Assembly (NCBI GenBank): GCA_031308135.1
Contig: JAHLJT010009355.1
Span: 8,853,074 to 8,917,073, forward strand
Direction of reading: 5' to 3'
Origin: Acheta domesticus
Lineage: Eukaryota > Arthropoda > Insecta > Orthoptera > Gryllidae
DNA: 64,000 bases
Shown here: positions 12,096 through 23,229 of the stretch, piece after piece
How the letters are laid out: every line of letters starts with the position of its first letter
How positions within the stretch are numbered: the stretch's first letter is position 1
Position numbers and translations under genes: made by a program
Notes under the pieces: generated by a model
The model's database searches: none
The model's input: only the letters and a program-made list of their open reading frames with translations
What the model was told of the DNA's origin: nothing

Positions 12096-14700
12096 ATTTT
12101 TAATTCCATATTAATATTATTATATAGAATTATTTTTACGTTCAAAGTAAACAGACTTTTATTACATGTTTACAAAGAGAACGTATAATAACAAACTAAA
12201 ACAAATGAAACAAATCTTAACGTAATCTAAATCTAAAATGGTCCATTCCACAACGTTCCAAAACCCGTTTTTGTCATCAAGTGTTTAATTTTTTTTAAGA
12301 GGCCTTGCAAAACGCTAGAAAATCTCTTTAAATAAAATAAAACTTGATTTCACATGTTTTTGATAAAATGTGTTTATTAAATATGTAACCACTTGAAAAA
12401 ATGTCGGTTGTTCACTGTCCAAACCAAATTGTTAGTTAAAACTTGGAATTTCGCAATAATGGAAGTCAATATATTCATAATGTAAGTCAATACTTTCTAT
12501 GGTTTGATTAATAAATTTGATTGATTAATAAATTTGGATAGAGAATAGCCTACAAATGTTTTACATTCATGGAACTTTGCACATCACATTATTCCGTTTC
12601 CAAACTATTGTAAACCACCAAATATGCATCTTTATAGATATTTAGAGTTCATCGACAGTTGAAGATCATCTACGGTTACCCCTGCCACCCATGAAAATAT
12701 CTGTAAATGAAAGATATTAGACATCCATGAATGGCACAATTGATGATATTTTTTAAGTAACTCTCTTTCCCGTTTCCAGCCACACGCGCGATAAACGACG
12801 GAAATCTGACGGTCGTTCATACTCTAGTTGTATAATGGACAGTCTCCCCTTCTACGACCTCACAAAAGAAGAAACTGCGCAGATGAGAAGTTGTCAGTTC
12901 ACAGCATAAAGTTGAGCGATATCACGGACACACCACTTTCACAGTTAGATGAGAGCGTTTACAAATTTAATTGAGATTGTGAACGTGCAGGTGCGCGCAC
13001 TACTAGTATGTTAAGTTATTACTTTCAGAGAAAGAGCTCAAAACATGAGTGAAAGTGAACTTTAATTTATATTTCATACGACAATTTTAGGACGAAAGAA
13101 GAAGAAAATGTCTAGTAGCTTATTTTCGATCCTTCTGATCTCTTCTGCCTTCTGATTTGATTAGACTTAAACCTTTTCCCTCGTGAAAGTAAAGTATTTG
13201 GTATAAGCACATCAAAATGAAATGACTACAACTGTGGGTACTTTCTAGTATCTGACTCGGTTATGATAAATTTTTGCTCCAAATAATTTTCCAGATACGA
13301 GCAAAACATGAAAGGATTAAAATTTAAAATGGGGTGCCCATGATTAAACATTCCAGAGACGTCCATATGCAGTTAGATTCTTTCAAAAGAGTATTGCAAC
13401 TATGATTGCTGCGTTATATACGTAATACCTCCACCATGTTCAAATTGTAATTTTACATTTATGTGATTCTTCATTTAAAAGTAAGCAATTGTGGAATGAT
13501 GAGAAAATGCGGTACTGTACATTAACATTAGTGCTCCTATATAATTTAGAGTCATTGTATTCATTTCCAATTGTACAGAAGAAATTCTTCAATTTCTCCT
13601 CTGTTTCTTTCTTCTTCTTTCTGAGTGCATTGGTTTCTAGATATAAGTGACCTACCCTTTGGCTTGTCTCATCCCCAGTGCTTCTCTGACCGCTGTCCAG
13701 CTGGTGTCCTCTCGCTCGCAGTATGGCGAGGGGTGTCACTGCCCTAGATACGACTCTTTCTTGAAATGTTCCCCTATTCGATGATACCGTTACTTCAAGA
13801 AAATAAGGCATCCACGTGTAATTCGTTTATCAGCTGTTATCTAGAAGCACAACAGCTGGAATTACGACTAACAGAAAGCAATGGAAGAAGTAAGTGGAAG
13901 ATTGTCATAAGCCACAAGGTTGATGTTTTTGAGTTGAACATACTACGATGCTCTCGGAGAAACCTTCTTCTCATTTAGTATTACAATTTTACATTTTTTC
14001 ATCAAATAGTTGTATAACACCTGATTCGTTTTCATGGTTCTCCCTTGGTTTAAATCGTAAGTGATCTCAAAACTGCTTTAATGGGATCCATGATTCGCTT
14101 TCTCTTACAATTAAATAGTAAGGATGGTGTAGGCGTTCACACTCGTTAAGACACTAAATAATCGTAATTTGTTAACGATGATTACTTCAATAATTCGATG
14201 ACACATAAACATTCCGTAGCACAAAACGAAAATTTCCTTTATTCCTTTTATTTCTCTCGCTACCTTTTCGCACGTACACAATTCTCAATCAGTGTTTCTT
14301 CATTACGATACCATTATTTTCTCACTGCTCCTCTTCAGGACTAACCTCAGATACTAGGAAGTTATTAACATTGGAAACGTCGCAGCTTGTAATAATTGGG
14401 TAGGTACAGTTGAAACATCGTAAAATTAAGACATTGGTTATAGTCCAACTTTTCTTCATTTAACGTTCAAGAAATTGTCAATATTATGAAGGAGTACGGT
14501 AGAAATATTGTTTAAGCACACAATTCTCAACTGTATTTTAAATCTTAAGCTCAACACACTGAGAAATGCTATTTTTCTGTTTTTTTGCAGCACAGCGACA
14601 ATAAGCAAGCGAAGATTTTCATAATATTAACTAGTCATTTTATTACGTTTATACGTCAGTAGTAACTCTTGAAACACTCGTGACTTTCAACTCTGGAACT
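12096..14700. other. AT-rich noncoding DNA
   Basis: AT-rich, stop-rich sequence. The 123-codon minus frame at 13440-13811 resembles no known family. No RNA gene or repeat unit was recognised. Confidence 0.5.
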
Positions 14701-14710
14701 TGTAAACGCA

Positions 14711-15470
14711 TTGTGTTTTCTGGTCAGATATAAGTCAAGAACCTGCGCTCTCAAGGCACCGATCTGCCAGCTTGTGTTACCTCCAAGTCAAGATGGTTCA
14801 ACAAAACCTCTCCCTAGAGCTGGACACGGGAAATTACCGTGTGCAATCGCTCGGGCGTTTCCTCAGAATGTTCTCGAGCTTTCTGAACATCGCCTCAGGA
14901 ACGCGTTCGCACGTTCGCGCTCTGTCATTCTCACCCACAACCTCCCCTGCGCTGACCTCTGCGATCTGCCGTCGTCGGTAGTAAGACAATGGCTATGGAG
15001 ACTGAAAGAGCTGCAGCTATCCACATTGACTCGTTTCTGTGATTCGTTCTCGTCGTTTTCCTCTAGTCGTTGTACTCCTTTACGTACGTCTTCTATGCTG
15101 GCAACTGCCATCACTCCTCATTCGTCATTACAATTTCAGACGTACGTAGCTTCTCAGGTGACCTCTACCACCTTGCCCTACGTCCCATCTCGTACATCTT
15201 CCTCAACTCCCTGCACTTCTGTTTTTCTTTCACTCTTTCTTTCGCATTTTTCTCTTCCTGTTCTTTCATTGCTCTTAATTCTCGTCTGTCCCCTTTTCCT
15301 CTCTTTTCTTAATTCCATTTTTCCCTCTTGCTTCTTTTTTCTTCCACTTTCCATTCCCCTTTTTACTCCAACATCTGCATCCAAGTTCCCTCATTTTGCT
15401 CAGCTTCGTCGTTCTGCTTCTCTTCTTTTACGTCAATTTTTCTTGTGTCCTAAACTTCCGCTACTTCCCT
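14711..15470. other. Pyrimidine-rich DNA with a composition-driven frame
   Basis: The plus strand is increasingly C/T-rich towards the satellite. A 279-codon frame (14711-15550) is dominated by Ser, Leu, Phe and Pro and enters degenerate satellite sequence at its end. I do not treat it as a gene. Confidence 0.5.
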
Positions 15471-15477
15471 GTCCACG

Positions 15478-17826
15478 GCCGCTCCGATCACCTCGATCAC
15501 CGTCTCATCATCACATAATATCTGCCCTCGCCATCTTTCCATCTCTATGAACTCCGCCGCTCGCCCTTCGCATCCAGATTCGTCCACGACCATCCACAAT
15601 CACCTGGATCACCTTCTCATCGCCCATACAATAGCAACCTTGCCATCTCTACGTATCCTCCACCTCCGCTGCCCGTACTGCCCATCCACATGGTGCAGAT
15701 GATGGCCATGGTGGCCTGGGCACGCTGCTGCTCATGGTTGATGCTTTCGCCATTTCCATATCGGGAGCACACGCGTCCCCATCACCTCTATCACCTTTTA
15801 ATCACCCATAGTATCGCTGTCTTCGTCATCTCTGTGTCTCGCTCCCCTCCTACTCTCGCACTTCCCATCCCCTGCACATCCATAACTCCATATCAGGTGA
15901 GCGTCCCCATCACCTCGATCACCTCATCACCCCCACAACAGCTGCCTTCGCCATCTCTACGTCTCTCTCGCCTCCACCGGTCGCACTTCCCATCCCCTGC
16001 GCATCCACATTTCCATATCTGGCGAGTGAGCATCTCCATTACCTCATCACCCCCACAACAGCTGCCTTCGCCATCTCTACGTCTCTCTCGCCTCCACCGG
16101 TCGCACTTCCCATCCCCTGCGCATCCACATTTCCATATCTGGCGAGTGAGCATCTCCATTACCTCATCACCCCCACAACAGCTGCCTTCGCCATCTCTAC
16201 GTCTCTCTCGCCTCCACCGGTCGCACTTCCCATCCCCTGCGCATCCACATCTCCATATCTGGCGAGTGAGCATCTCCATTACCTCATCACCCCCACAACC
16301 GCTGCCTTCGCCATCTCTACGTCTCTCTCGCCTCCACCGGTCGCACTTCCCATCCCCTGCGCATCCACATTTCCATATCTGGCAAGTGAGCATCTCCATT
16401 ACCTCATCACCCCCACAACAGCTGCCTTCGCCATCTCTACGTCTCTCTCGCCTCCACCGGTCGCACTTCCCATCCCCTGCGCATCCACATCTCCATATCT
16501 TGCAAGTGAGCATCTCCATTACCTCATCACCCTCACAACAGCTGCCTTCGCCATCTCTACGTCTCTCTCGCCTCCACCGGTCGCACTTCCCATCCCCTGC
16601 GCATCCACATCTCCATATCTGGCAGGCGGGCGTCCCCATCACCTCGATCACCTCATCACCCCCATAACAGCTGCCTTCGCCATCTCTACGTCTCTCTCGC
16701 CTCCACCGGTCGCACTTCCCATCCCCTGCGCATCGACATCTCCATATCTGGCGAGTGAGCATCTCCATTACCTCATCACCCCCACAACAGCTGCCTTCGC
16801 CATCTCTACGTCTCTCTCGCCTCCACCGGTCGCACTTCCCATCCCCTGCGCATCCACATCTCCATATCTGGCGAGTGAGCATCTCCATTACCTCATCACC
16901 CCCACAACAGCTGCCTTCGCCATCTCTACGTCTCTCTCGCCTCCACCGGTCGCACTTCCCATCCCCTGCGCATCCACATCTCCATATCTGGCAAGTGAGC
17001 ATCTCCATTATCTCATCACCCCCACAACAGCTGCCTTCGCCATCTCTACGTCTCTCTCGCCTCCACCGGTCGCACTTCCCATCCCCTGCGCATCCACATC
17101 TCCATATCTGGCGAGTGAGCATCTCCATTACCTCATCACCCCCACAACAGCTGCCTTCGCCATCTCTACGTCTCTCTCGCCTCCACCGGTCGCACTTCCC
17201 ATCCCCTGCGCATCCACATTTCCATATCTGGCGAGTGAGCATCTCCATTACCTCATCACCCCACAACAGCTGCCTTCGCCATCTCTACGTCTCTCTCGCC
17301 TCCACCGGTCGCACTTCCCATCCCCTGCGCATCCACATCTCCATATCTGGCAAGTGAGCATCTCCATCACCTCATCACCCCCACAACAGCTGCCTTCGCC
17401 ATCTCTACGTCTCTCTCGCCTCCACCGGTCGCACTTCCCATCCCCTGCGCATCCACATCTCCATATCTGGCGGGCGAGCATCTCCATTACCTCATCACCC
17501 CCACAACAGCTGCCTTCACCATCTCTACGTCTCTCTCGCCTCCACCGGTCGCACTTCCCATCCCCTGCGCATCCACATCTCCATATCTGGCGGGCGAGCA
17601 TCTCCATCACCTCATCACCCCACAACAGCTGCCTTCACCATCTCTACGTCTCTCTCGCCTCCACCGGTCGCACTTCCCATCCCCTGCGCATCCACATCTC
17701 CATATCTGGCGGGCGAGCATCTCCATTACCTCATCACCCCCACAACAGCTGCCTTCACCATCTCTACGTCTCTCTCGCCTCCACCGGTCGCACTTCCCAT
17801 CCCCTGCACATCCACATCTCCATATC
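15478..17826. repeat. 120-bp satellite array (16 good units plus degenerate edge)
   Basis: CCATCTCTACGTCTCTCTCG recurs about every 120 bp from 15,950 to 17,760, giving 16 close copies. Upstream, 15,478-15,890 holds progressively more divergent copies. Units 1 and 7 carry a 9-bp longer variant (GTCCCCATCACCTCGATCAC) making 129 bp. Two units near 17,260 and 17,620 have lost one C from the CCCCCAC run. Because 120 and 129 are multiples of three and the unit has no stop, both strands stay open: 325 codons on plus, 457 on minus, the latter a Cys/Arg-rich 40-residue repeat. The single-base losses break the frames. Confidence 0.95.
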
Positions 17827-18075
17827 TGGCGGGCGGGCGGGCGGGCGAAGGCGGCCTGCAGATAACGATCCGGCGCCCGTCGCACCGCTCTGACCTGGCG
17901 CCGCCGAACAAACCACTAATTAGCCGCGCCCGGGGCACTTCGGATGGCGGGGGTGGGGGCGGGGCGGGCCGGTTCGGCACCGCCGGGAGACGAACTCCGC
18001 TCGTTTGCATGAGCGGAGCGGGTGTGCAGTCGACTCGAGTGTTCGCCGGCGTTGCGGATACCATCGCACCGCCGA
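17827..18075. promoter_or_regulatory. CpG island at the satellite edge
   Basis: CpG-dense sequence begins where the 120-bp array stops, after a short (GGCG)n run. It includes an octamer-like TTTGCATGA at about 18,003. Function unproven. Confidence 0.4.
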
Positions 18076-18529
18076 CGCTGGCTCCGACTATCTCACCGCG
18101 CTCGACACGAATGACTGAACAATTACCACGTCTGCAGACGTATCCTCGATCGTTGTCTCTTCCAACACTTCTCCTCACATGGCCCATTTATATGACTACT
18201 ACCTAAACAGCCGTGATCTTAAGTGATATTTCTAGCATCAGTGCCATCGTTTGCATCTCCATCCCACTCTTTCACGATAGCAATATTTTCTAGATTTACA
18301 ATTCAGAAATTGCCGACTATTTCTCTTTCACGTTTACTTCACCATTTCTAATTTTTTTCCAATGTCGTAATTACTAAACCTGTCGCCATCACCGCTACTA
18401 TCACAGCACCTCGTAACATTACAACTTGAATGAATATAATTGCCATTACAACCGGCACATCCACTATCACTACTCATCGTAGCCTCTCTGTTGCTTACTT
18501 CTTTTCTCCTATTTCTTCGCCACAATCTT

Positions 18530-18790
18530 CGTTCTTACTGCCATTGCCCCGCCGCCGGCTTCAGCACGAACGCACGCAGGCAGCGGCGGGCTTCTTTTGT
18601 TTCACATCATCACCTGGCGCCCTCTAGCTGCGGCGGCTGCCTTTTGTTTCATGTTTATCCACGGCTCATCCATCTTAATTCCGGCGCCAGGTATTAAAGT
18701 CGCCGGGCATTAGAATAATAAAAGCAATACTTTGTTTTCGAAGGCCGGCGGCGCGCAGCCAGCCGAGGCGACTGATTGCACAGGCCAGCG
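18530..18790. promoter_or_regulatory. GC-rich patch with CTCF-like site
   Basis: Moderately GC-rich, complex sequence that is not a simple repeat. It holds the CTCF-like site at 18614-18630 and a low-repetition stretch around GGCGCCAGGTATTAAAGTCG. It could be a conserved regulatory element; cross-species conservation cannot be judged here. Confidence 0.3.
18614..18630 (-). promoter_or_regulatory. Putative CTCF binding site
   Basis: The complement reads CAGCTAGAGGGCGCCAG, matching 12 of 14 core CTCF positions (AGAGGGCGC intact). Opposite in orientation to the site at 7656. Confidence 0.35.
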
Positions 18791-18799
18791 GCCTGCCTG

Positions 18800-19380
18800 C
18801 GGACGAATGCCCCACGCGGAAAGGCTCAACCCGTCGTGGAGATGGCGATTGAGTTTCGTGAGCCAGTGGCAATTTGTGAAGGAGTCGAGATAATTGTGTC
18901 GGCTTGTTAGTATACATGTTTGTGCATGTTCGAGAAATAACTGAGACGTATCTACTTAAAGAAAAAGTTCAAAATTCTAAAGGTCATTGTTCAAGCTAAC
19001 GTGCGTCTCAAGTTTATGACGTAAAAGAGATGAAGACATTTGAATTAAAGAATGAAAAATTTAATGTTTAATTTGTGAAATTCGCAGAGTTGAAATAGTC
19101 AGTTCTGCATAAACTAACTGTATGAGGCGATGACTTTTGACGATGCTATTTTGAACTCGAAACAAGAGTTGTACAATATTATTTGAGGCCTGCCGGATCG
19201 TTAAGTAATTATCCCTTAAATTATTTGGCCGTAACAATAATGAATCAGTAATTGTATGGTCCTACTGTATTGTCATTGGTTGTCAAGAGTCTGTCGCAAT
19301 TACAATACTGGGGTTGTGTGTTTCGCCGTCGCGTCCGATGGCAGCAGGCAGCTGTCTTGTAGAGCCGGTGTCAAAATCTT
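18800..19380. other. AT-rich noncoding DNA
   Basis: Nothing recognisable: no exon, RNA gene or repeat family. Confidence 0.5.
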
Positions 19381-19414
19381 GAGAGCGCTTCTATCGAACA
19401 TGTGCTGCTGCTTG

Positions 19415-20300
19415 TCGACGAGCCGGGCGACGCGGCGCGGCGTGGCGCGGAGGGGAACGGGGCGGGGCGGGGAGGGGAAGGTTGCGGATAATAATATACT
19501 GCTCGCTGGGGCTTCCGTCTTCCCGCAGACAGCTCCCTACTCGTCCGCCTCGGGAAGGGGCGGTGGTATTGAATTTTATATAAATGTAAATTATACATGT
19601 ACTCCTTTCTTTCGAGTTTTTTTTCTCCACTTTATTTTTTTCCTTTTCTCGCCCGCTGACTTTCCTCCTTATTTCTCGCCAGGAATATCCAATCAGCAGC
19701 ATTGGTCTTCTATAGCAGAAGTACTACATACCTAACCTTGTACTGAATATTTCGCCACATTAATATACGACCTAATTTTTATTTTTGTTCCCGTTCCGTC
19801 CGCCCTCTCACGTAAGAAATGAAAATGAGAAAATCGCTGGATCACGCGATCCGGTAAGTTTGTACTTCCGGAAGTTGGATGGCTGACGAGCGTACAGCGA
19901 CGACCGGGGGCGGCTCCCGCGGCGTGTATCGTTCGTCCCCCGTCGCGCGCCGGGGGGCGGGGGCGGCGCGGGCGGCGGCGGGGGCGGCGGCGGGGGTGGG
20001 AGCTCCCGCGCTCGGGGCCTCGTGATTTACAGCGCTAATTGCATGTCTTGTCTCATTTTAACATTGACACTTTTGTGTGCAAAACTTTCCGGCTGTGGTA
20101 CGGCGCGTCTCCTTGGGTTACGCGGGGCTCCCGTCCCCCGCCGCCCCCACCCGCTCCCGCCGGGCCGCGTGCCGCGTCGCCGCCTACCCACCTGCTGGCC
20201 GCGGCGCTCCACGCAGGCAGGGGTGCCACGCCGCGATTCCCGCGCTGCCTCTGTGATGGATCGAACGCCCGCCAGAGCGCGCATTAAATGCGATGATTTG
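19415..20300. promoter_or_regulatory. Paired CpG-rich islands
   Basis: Two GC-rich patches (19,415-19,490 and 19,890-20,285) with GGGGCGGGGCGGGG and GGCGGCGGCGGGGGC-type runs. These resemble GC boxes, but no associated exon is visible. Confidence 0.35.
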
Positions 20301-21315
20301 CGCCCTGCCAGACCCGCCTCCCTTTCATATTTCTTTCATAATTTAATACTACTTAAAATAGCTTGAATTGATTGATGTTATTATAAATTCTCATGCCGAA
20401 ATTACAATTAATGTTTTTTCGATGTACCTTTAATTTAGATCATAAATAGTTATATAACTTTGTAATAGATATTTTTGAGTTGAGAATAACGTACGATCAA
20501 ATATGTACATTTCTGGCACAAACATTTATATACATTACGGGTCTGGTACATTATGATAAGTTGTTACATTCTTGAAAGTAAAATTGAATGATAACAATTA
20601 GATAATCAGAAATAAAAAAGTAACATGTTAAAGACAATATGTAATATATTCTAACCGAGTTATTTCGCTATAGTTTATTAATATGTATAATGAAGTATAC
20701 TGACATGTCCTAAGACGAATGACTTGTGGAGCAAGAACAGTTCTAATCGTGAACTAGCTCCCCTCTTTTCTTTGGCTATTTCATGATGAAGTCGTACGAG
20801 ACATTGGGTCATACAATTTTTCGAACATGAATTATTTATTTTTTACGGATACTTCCCATCTTGTACTTTCCGTTCATGCTATTCGATTATATCCTATGTT
20901 AATCATCTTTTGCCTCTGGTAGTCCAACTCTGCCATTCGATATCTACCTTCTTATGATGTTGCTTTACACAGTGAAAACAACATGGTAACAATGCATTTT
21001 CTCGGTAAATGAAACAGTTAATATCATTCACAATCGTGGTATTAATATATTTTTCACTGAAAGCTGAAGTTGGGTCATGGAAGATCTAAACTTAACTATT
21101 CGCTTTTATCTGCAACAAATCCCCTTGCAATGAAAAAAAATTCTAAAAATAACCACGATTCTCGAAGAGTAAGTTGAGTGTGTTGAAAGATGTGCCTTGA
21201 GTACCCCTTAGAATTACTGACTATATCACGGCCAATTTATCTAATCTCAAAACATTTGTAGCGGAAGTGTATTAAAAAACCATCCACTGTATTTTCATTG
21301 CTAAAATTTTAATTG
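20300..21315. other. AT-rich noncoding DNA
   Basis: AT-rich, stop-rich, no recognisable feature. Confidence 0.55.
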
Positions 21316-21369
21316 AGAGCGGCGCCTCTATATACAACGGCTACTCCGGTAACTTCTCTTCTGCCATTC

Positions 21370-21504
21370 AACGCGGTTTCGCCTTGCGCTCGATACCGAT
21401 TGCTCTCAGAGGTAGTTTCCTGTGATTTCTCCAATTAATGTTAGCCGAGTGCCGCCACAAACGGGCCACGGACCATCCTCTCACCTTACCCCCCTCCACA
21501 CACC
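21370..21504 (+). mobile_element. SINE family 1, copy C1 (partial)
   Basis: Diverged fragment carrying GGTAGTTTCCTGTGATTTCT, CCAATTAATGTTAGCCGAG and ACAAACGGGCCACGGACC. It lies directly upstream of copy C2 in the same orientation and has no tRNA head. Confidence 0.6.
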
Positions 21505-21908
21505 TGCCTGGAGGAGAATTCTAGCGGCCGGCTGCTCTGATCGGTAGTTTCCGTGGTTTCTCCGATCAACGCCAGGCGAACGCTGGAGCAGTACCCTAAC
21601 AAACGGGCCACGGACCGCGCGCGATCTCTCCTTCCTCTTCTTTGTCCTCTCCTCTTCTCTTCCACACACACTTACACTAACATGCACTACACTACCACAC
21701 ATGCCGGGAGACCGGTCGGGAGCTTACAGCTTGTTCCGGCTGGGGCGGTGCCCTGCGGGGGGGAGATACCTGGTTAAGGGGAAATCCCCGCTAGTCGACG
21801 GTAGGTCGGCGCCAGATCTCGCCATCCAGCGGGGAAAAGATCATCGCCACCTCCCGAGAAAAAAAACAAGAAGTACACTTACGGGAGTAATGACCTAAGT
21901 AGCTGACG
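21505..21908 (+). mobile_element. SINE family 1, copy C2
   Basis: Well-preserved body: GGAGGAGAATTCTAGCGGCC, TCTCCGATCAACGCCAGGCG, ACCCTAACAAACGGGCCACG, CGCGCGATCT, a CACACACACTTACACT stretch, GACCGGTCGGGAGCTTA, CTTGTTCCGGCTGGGGCGG, GAGATACCTGGTTAAGGGG and CACCTCCCGAGAAAAAAAAC. The tRNA head is missing, replaced by the fragment C1. Confidence 0.8.
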
Positions 21909-21934
21909 CGCCCGGAAACACGAATCAATCAATC

Positions 21935-22110
21935 ACACACGCACTACTCTACCAATAATGACGGGAGACCAGTGATAGCCTAGAGCCGTTCCCGGCTGGG
22001 GCGGTGCCCCACTGGAGGCCATAGCTGGGCAGGGAAATCCCGCAAGCTGACCTGTATGTGAAAGACGGACAGGAACATCGAGCGTGGGTGGTACATCGCC
22101 TTCTCCCAGA
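21935..22110 (+). mobile_element. SINE family 1, copy C3 (partial)
   Basis: Resumes within 30 bases of C2, starting mid-element at the CACACACGCACTAC stretch. It then repeats GGGAGACCAG, CCGGCTGGGGCGGTGCCCC and GGGAAATCCC. Forms a head-to-tail series with C1 and C2. Confidence 0.65.
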
Positions 22111-22430
22111 TTTATAGATAGATATATTTGATCTACTTATGGTTTAACACGCAGTGGTAGATTTCTAAGCAGTATTAGAATGTACGAGTACTAAACGAAT
22201 ATTGTTACATTAAGATACATTAACATAAGTAAAATACAATACCACGCAAGGCTCCCAACACAAATACATGACATTTATTTTACAGCACTATTTTTTTCTA
22301 AATGTATTTACACTTTCATGGCCAGTCTCAAATGCTTCAGTTAATTGGCCCAGCTGTTCGATTTACAAAGTAGAATTTCTGGGTATCAGATCGCTGCGTT
22401 TGTGTACAAATTTCGAGATTATGATCTGTT

Positions 22431-22506
22431 CCAATGTTCTCTGTTATAACTGTTCCAATGTTCCAATGTTCTCTGTTATAATCTGTTATAACTGTTCCAA
22501 TGTTCC
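22431..22506. repeat. Short tandem repeat, TGTTCCAATGTTC / TCTGTTATAA
   Basis: Two short words, GTTCCAATGTTC and CTGTTATAA, alternate several times. Confidence 0.8.
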
Positions 22507-22589
22507 TTCCACACAGGGAACCCCACATACGTCTTACATAAAGAGCTAAACCTAGCCACTTTTCTGGGATTTGAAAGCGGCCGCTATTA

Positions 22590-22820
22590 ATTTTGAGCGA
22601 GTCGGTTACGAGAGAATTTTGCGGATCTTTGGTCTAGTCTAAAGGAATCCCAGCACACGGTCCCGTATTCACAGATAGGGCGAACAAGTGAAGTGTATTG
22701 CAACAATTTAACATTACAATTGGCCTTCTTCAAACTACGCATTACAAAATGCAGTGCTCTCCACGACATTTTTTCACGGTGCAACTTACGATGCGATGTA
22801 GCACTAACGATGCAAGGGAC
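22590..22820 (-). pseudogene. Jockey-like LINE reverse-transcriptase remnant
   Basis: The minus strand reads WRALHFVMRSLKKANCNVK, then LLQYTSLVRPICEYGTVCWD. This is the characteristic thumb/C-terminal region of jockey/CR1-type non-LTR reverse transcriptases, where the family has xxYxSLVRPxLEYGxxxWDPYR. The sequence then runs SFRLDQRSAKF before losing homology. No catalytic YADD or endonuclease domain remains. It is a different family from the remnant at 8040. Confidence 0.75.
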
Positions 22821-22944
22821 CATAGCATTTGACGCGCTCGCAAACATCAATAAATTCAGAGAAGCTTCGTTCTCAAGAGTTTTTACAACGCGTAACGTCC
22901 ACTGTATAATGCCGAGATAGAATTCAGAACTTCAAATCCCGCCA

Positions 22945-23215
22945 GGTGCAGCACGCCCTCTCCGGCGTGTGCCGCAGTTGTGGCAGCCCTGCGCGGCCGG
23001 GCGAAGCGGGTGGCGCTGCGTGGGCACGCCCGCCTCAACCGCCGTGGACGTGCTGTCCACGGGCAGCGGGCATGCCCTCCTCGGCGGGCGTTGGGCGTGT
23101 GCGAGGGGCGTGGCGCCGCGCCCGCCCCGCGGCACCGCCCACTCGCTCGCGGGCGTTGATTGCCTGCCAGTCGATCAGACACCTGACGTGGGCGGAGGAA
23201 GGCTCACGTTGGGGT
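22945..23215. promoter_or_regulatory. CpG-rich island
   Basis: CpG-dense, non-repetitive. Several overlapping frames on both strands (67-99 codons) have no recognisable homology. Confidence 0.35.
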
Positions 23216-23229
23216 GCCTCGGGGACTGA

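Noticed and set aside
14376..14390. GGAAACGTCGC as another hammerhead-like site
   Set aside because: No upstream CTGANGA with a hairpin at suitable spacing.
14711..15550. 279-codon plus-strand frame
   Set aside because: Ser/Leu/Phe bias of a pyrimidine-rich strand; its end overlaps degenerate satellite units.
15893..17266. 457-codon minus-strand open frame (Cys/Arg-rich 40-residue repeat)
   Set aside because: Entirely inside the 120-bp satellite; it stays open because the period is a multiple of three, and the opposite strand is open too.
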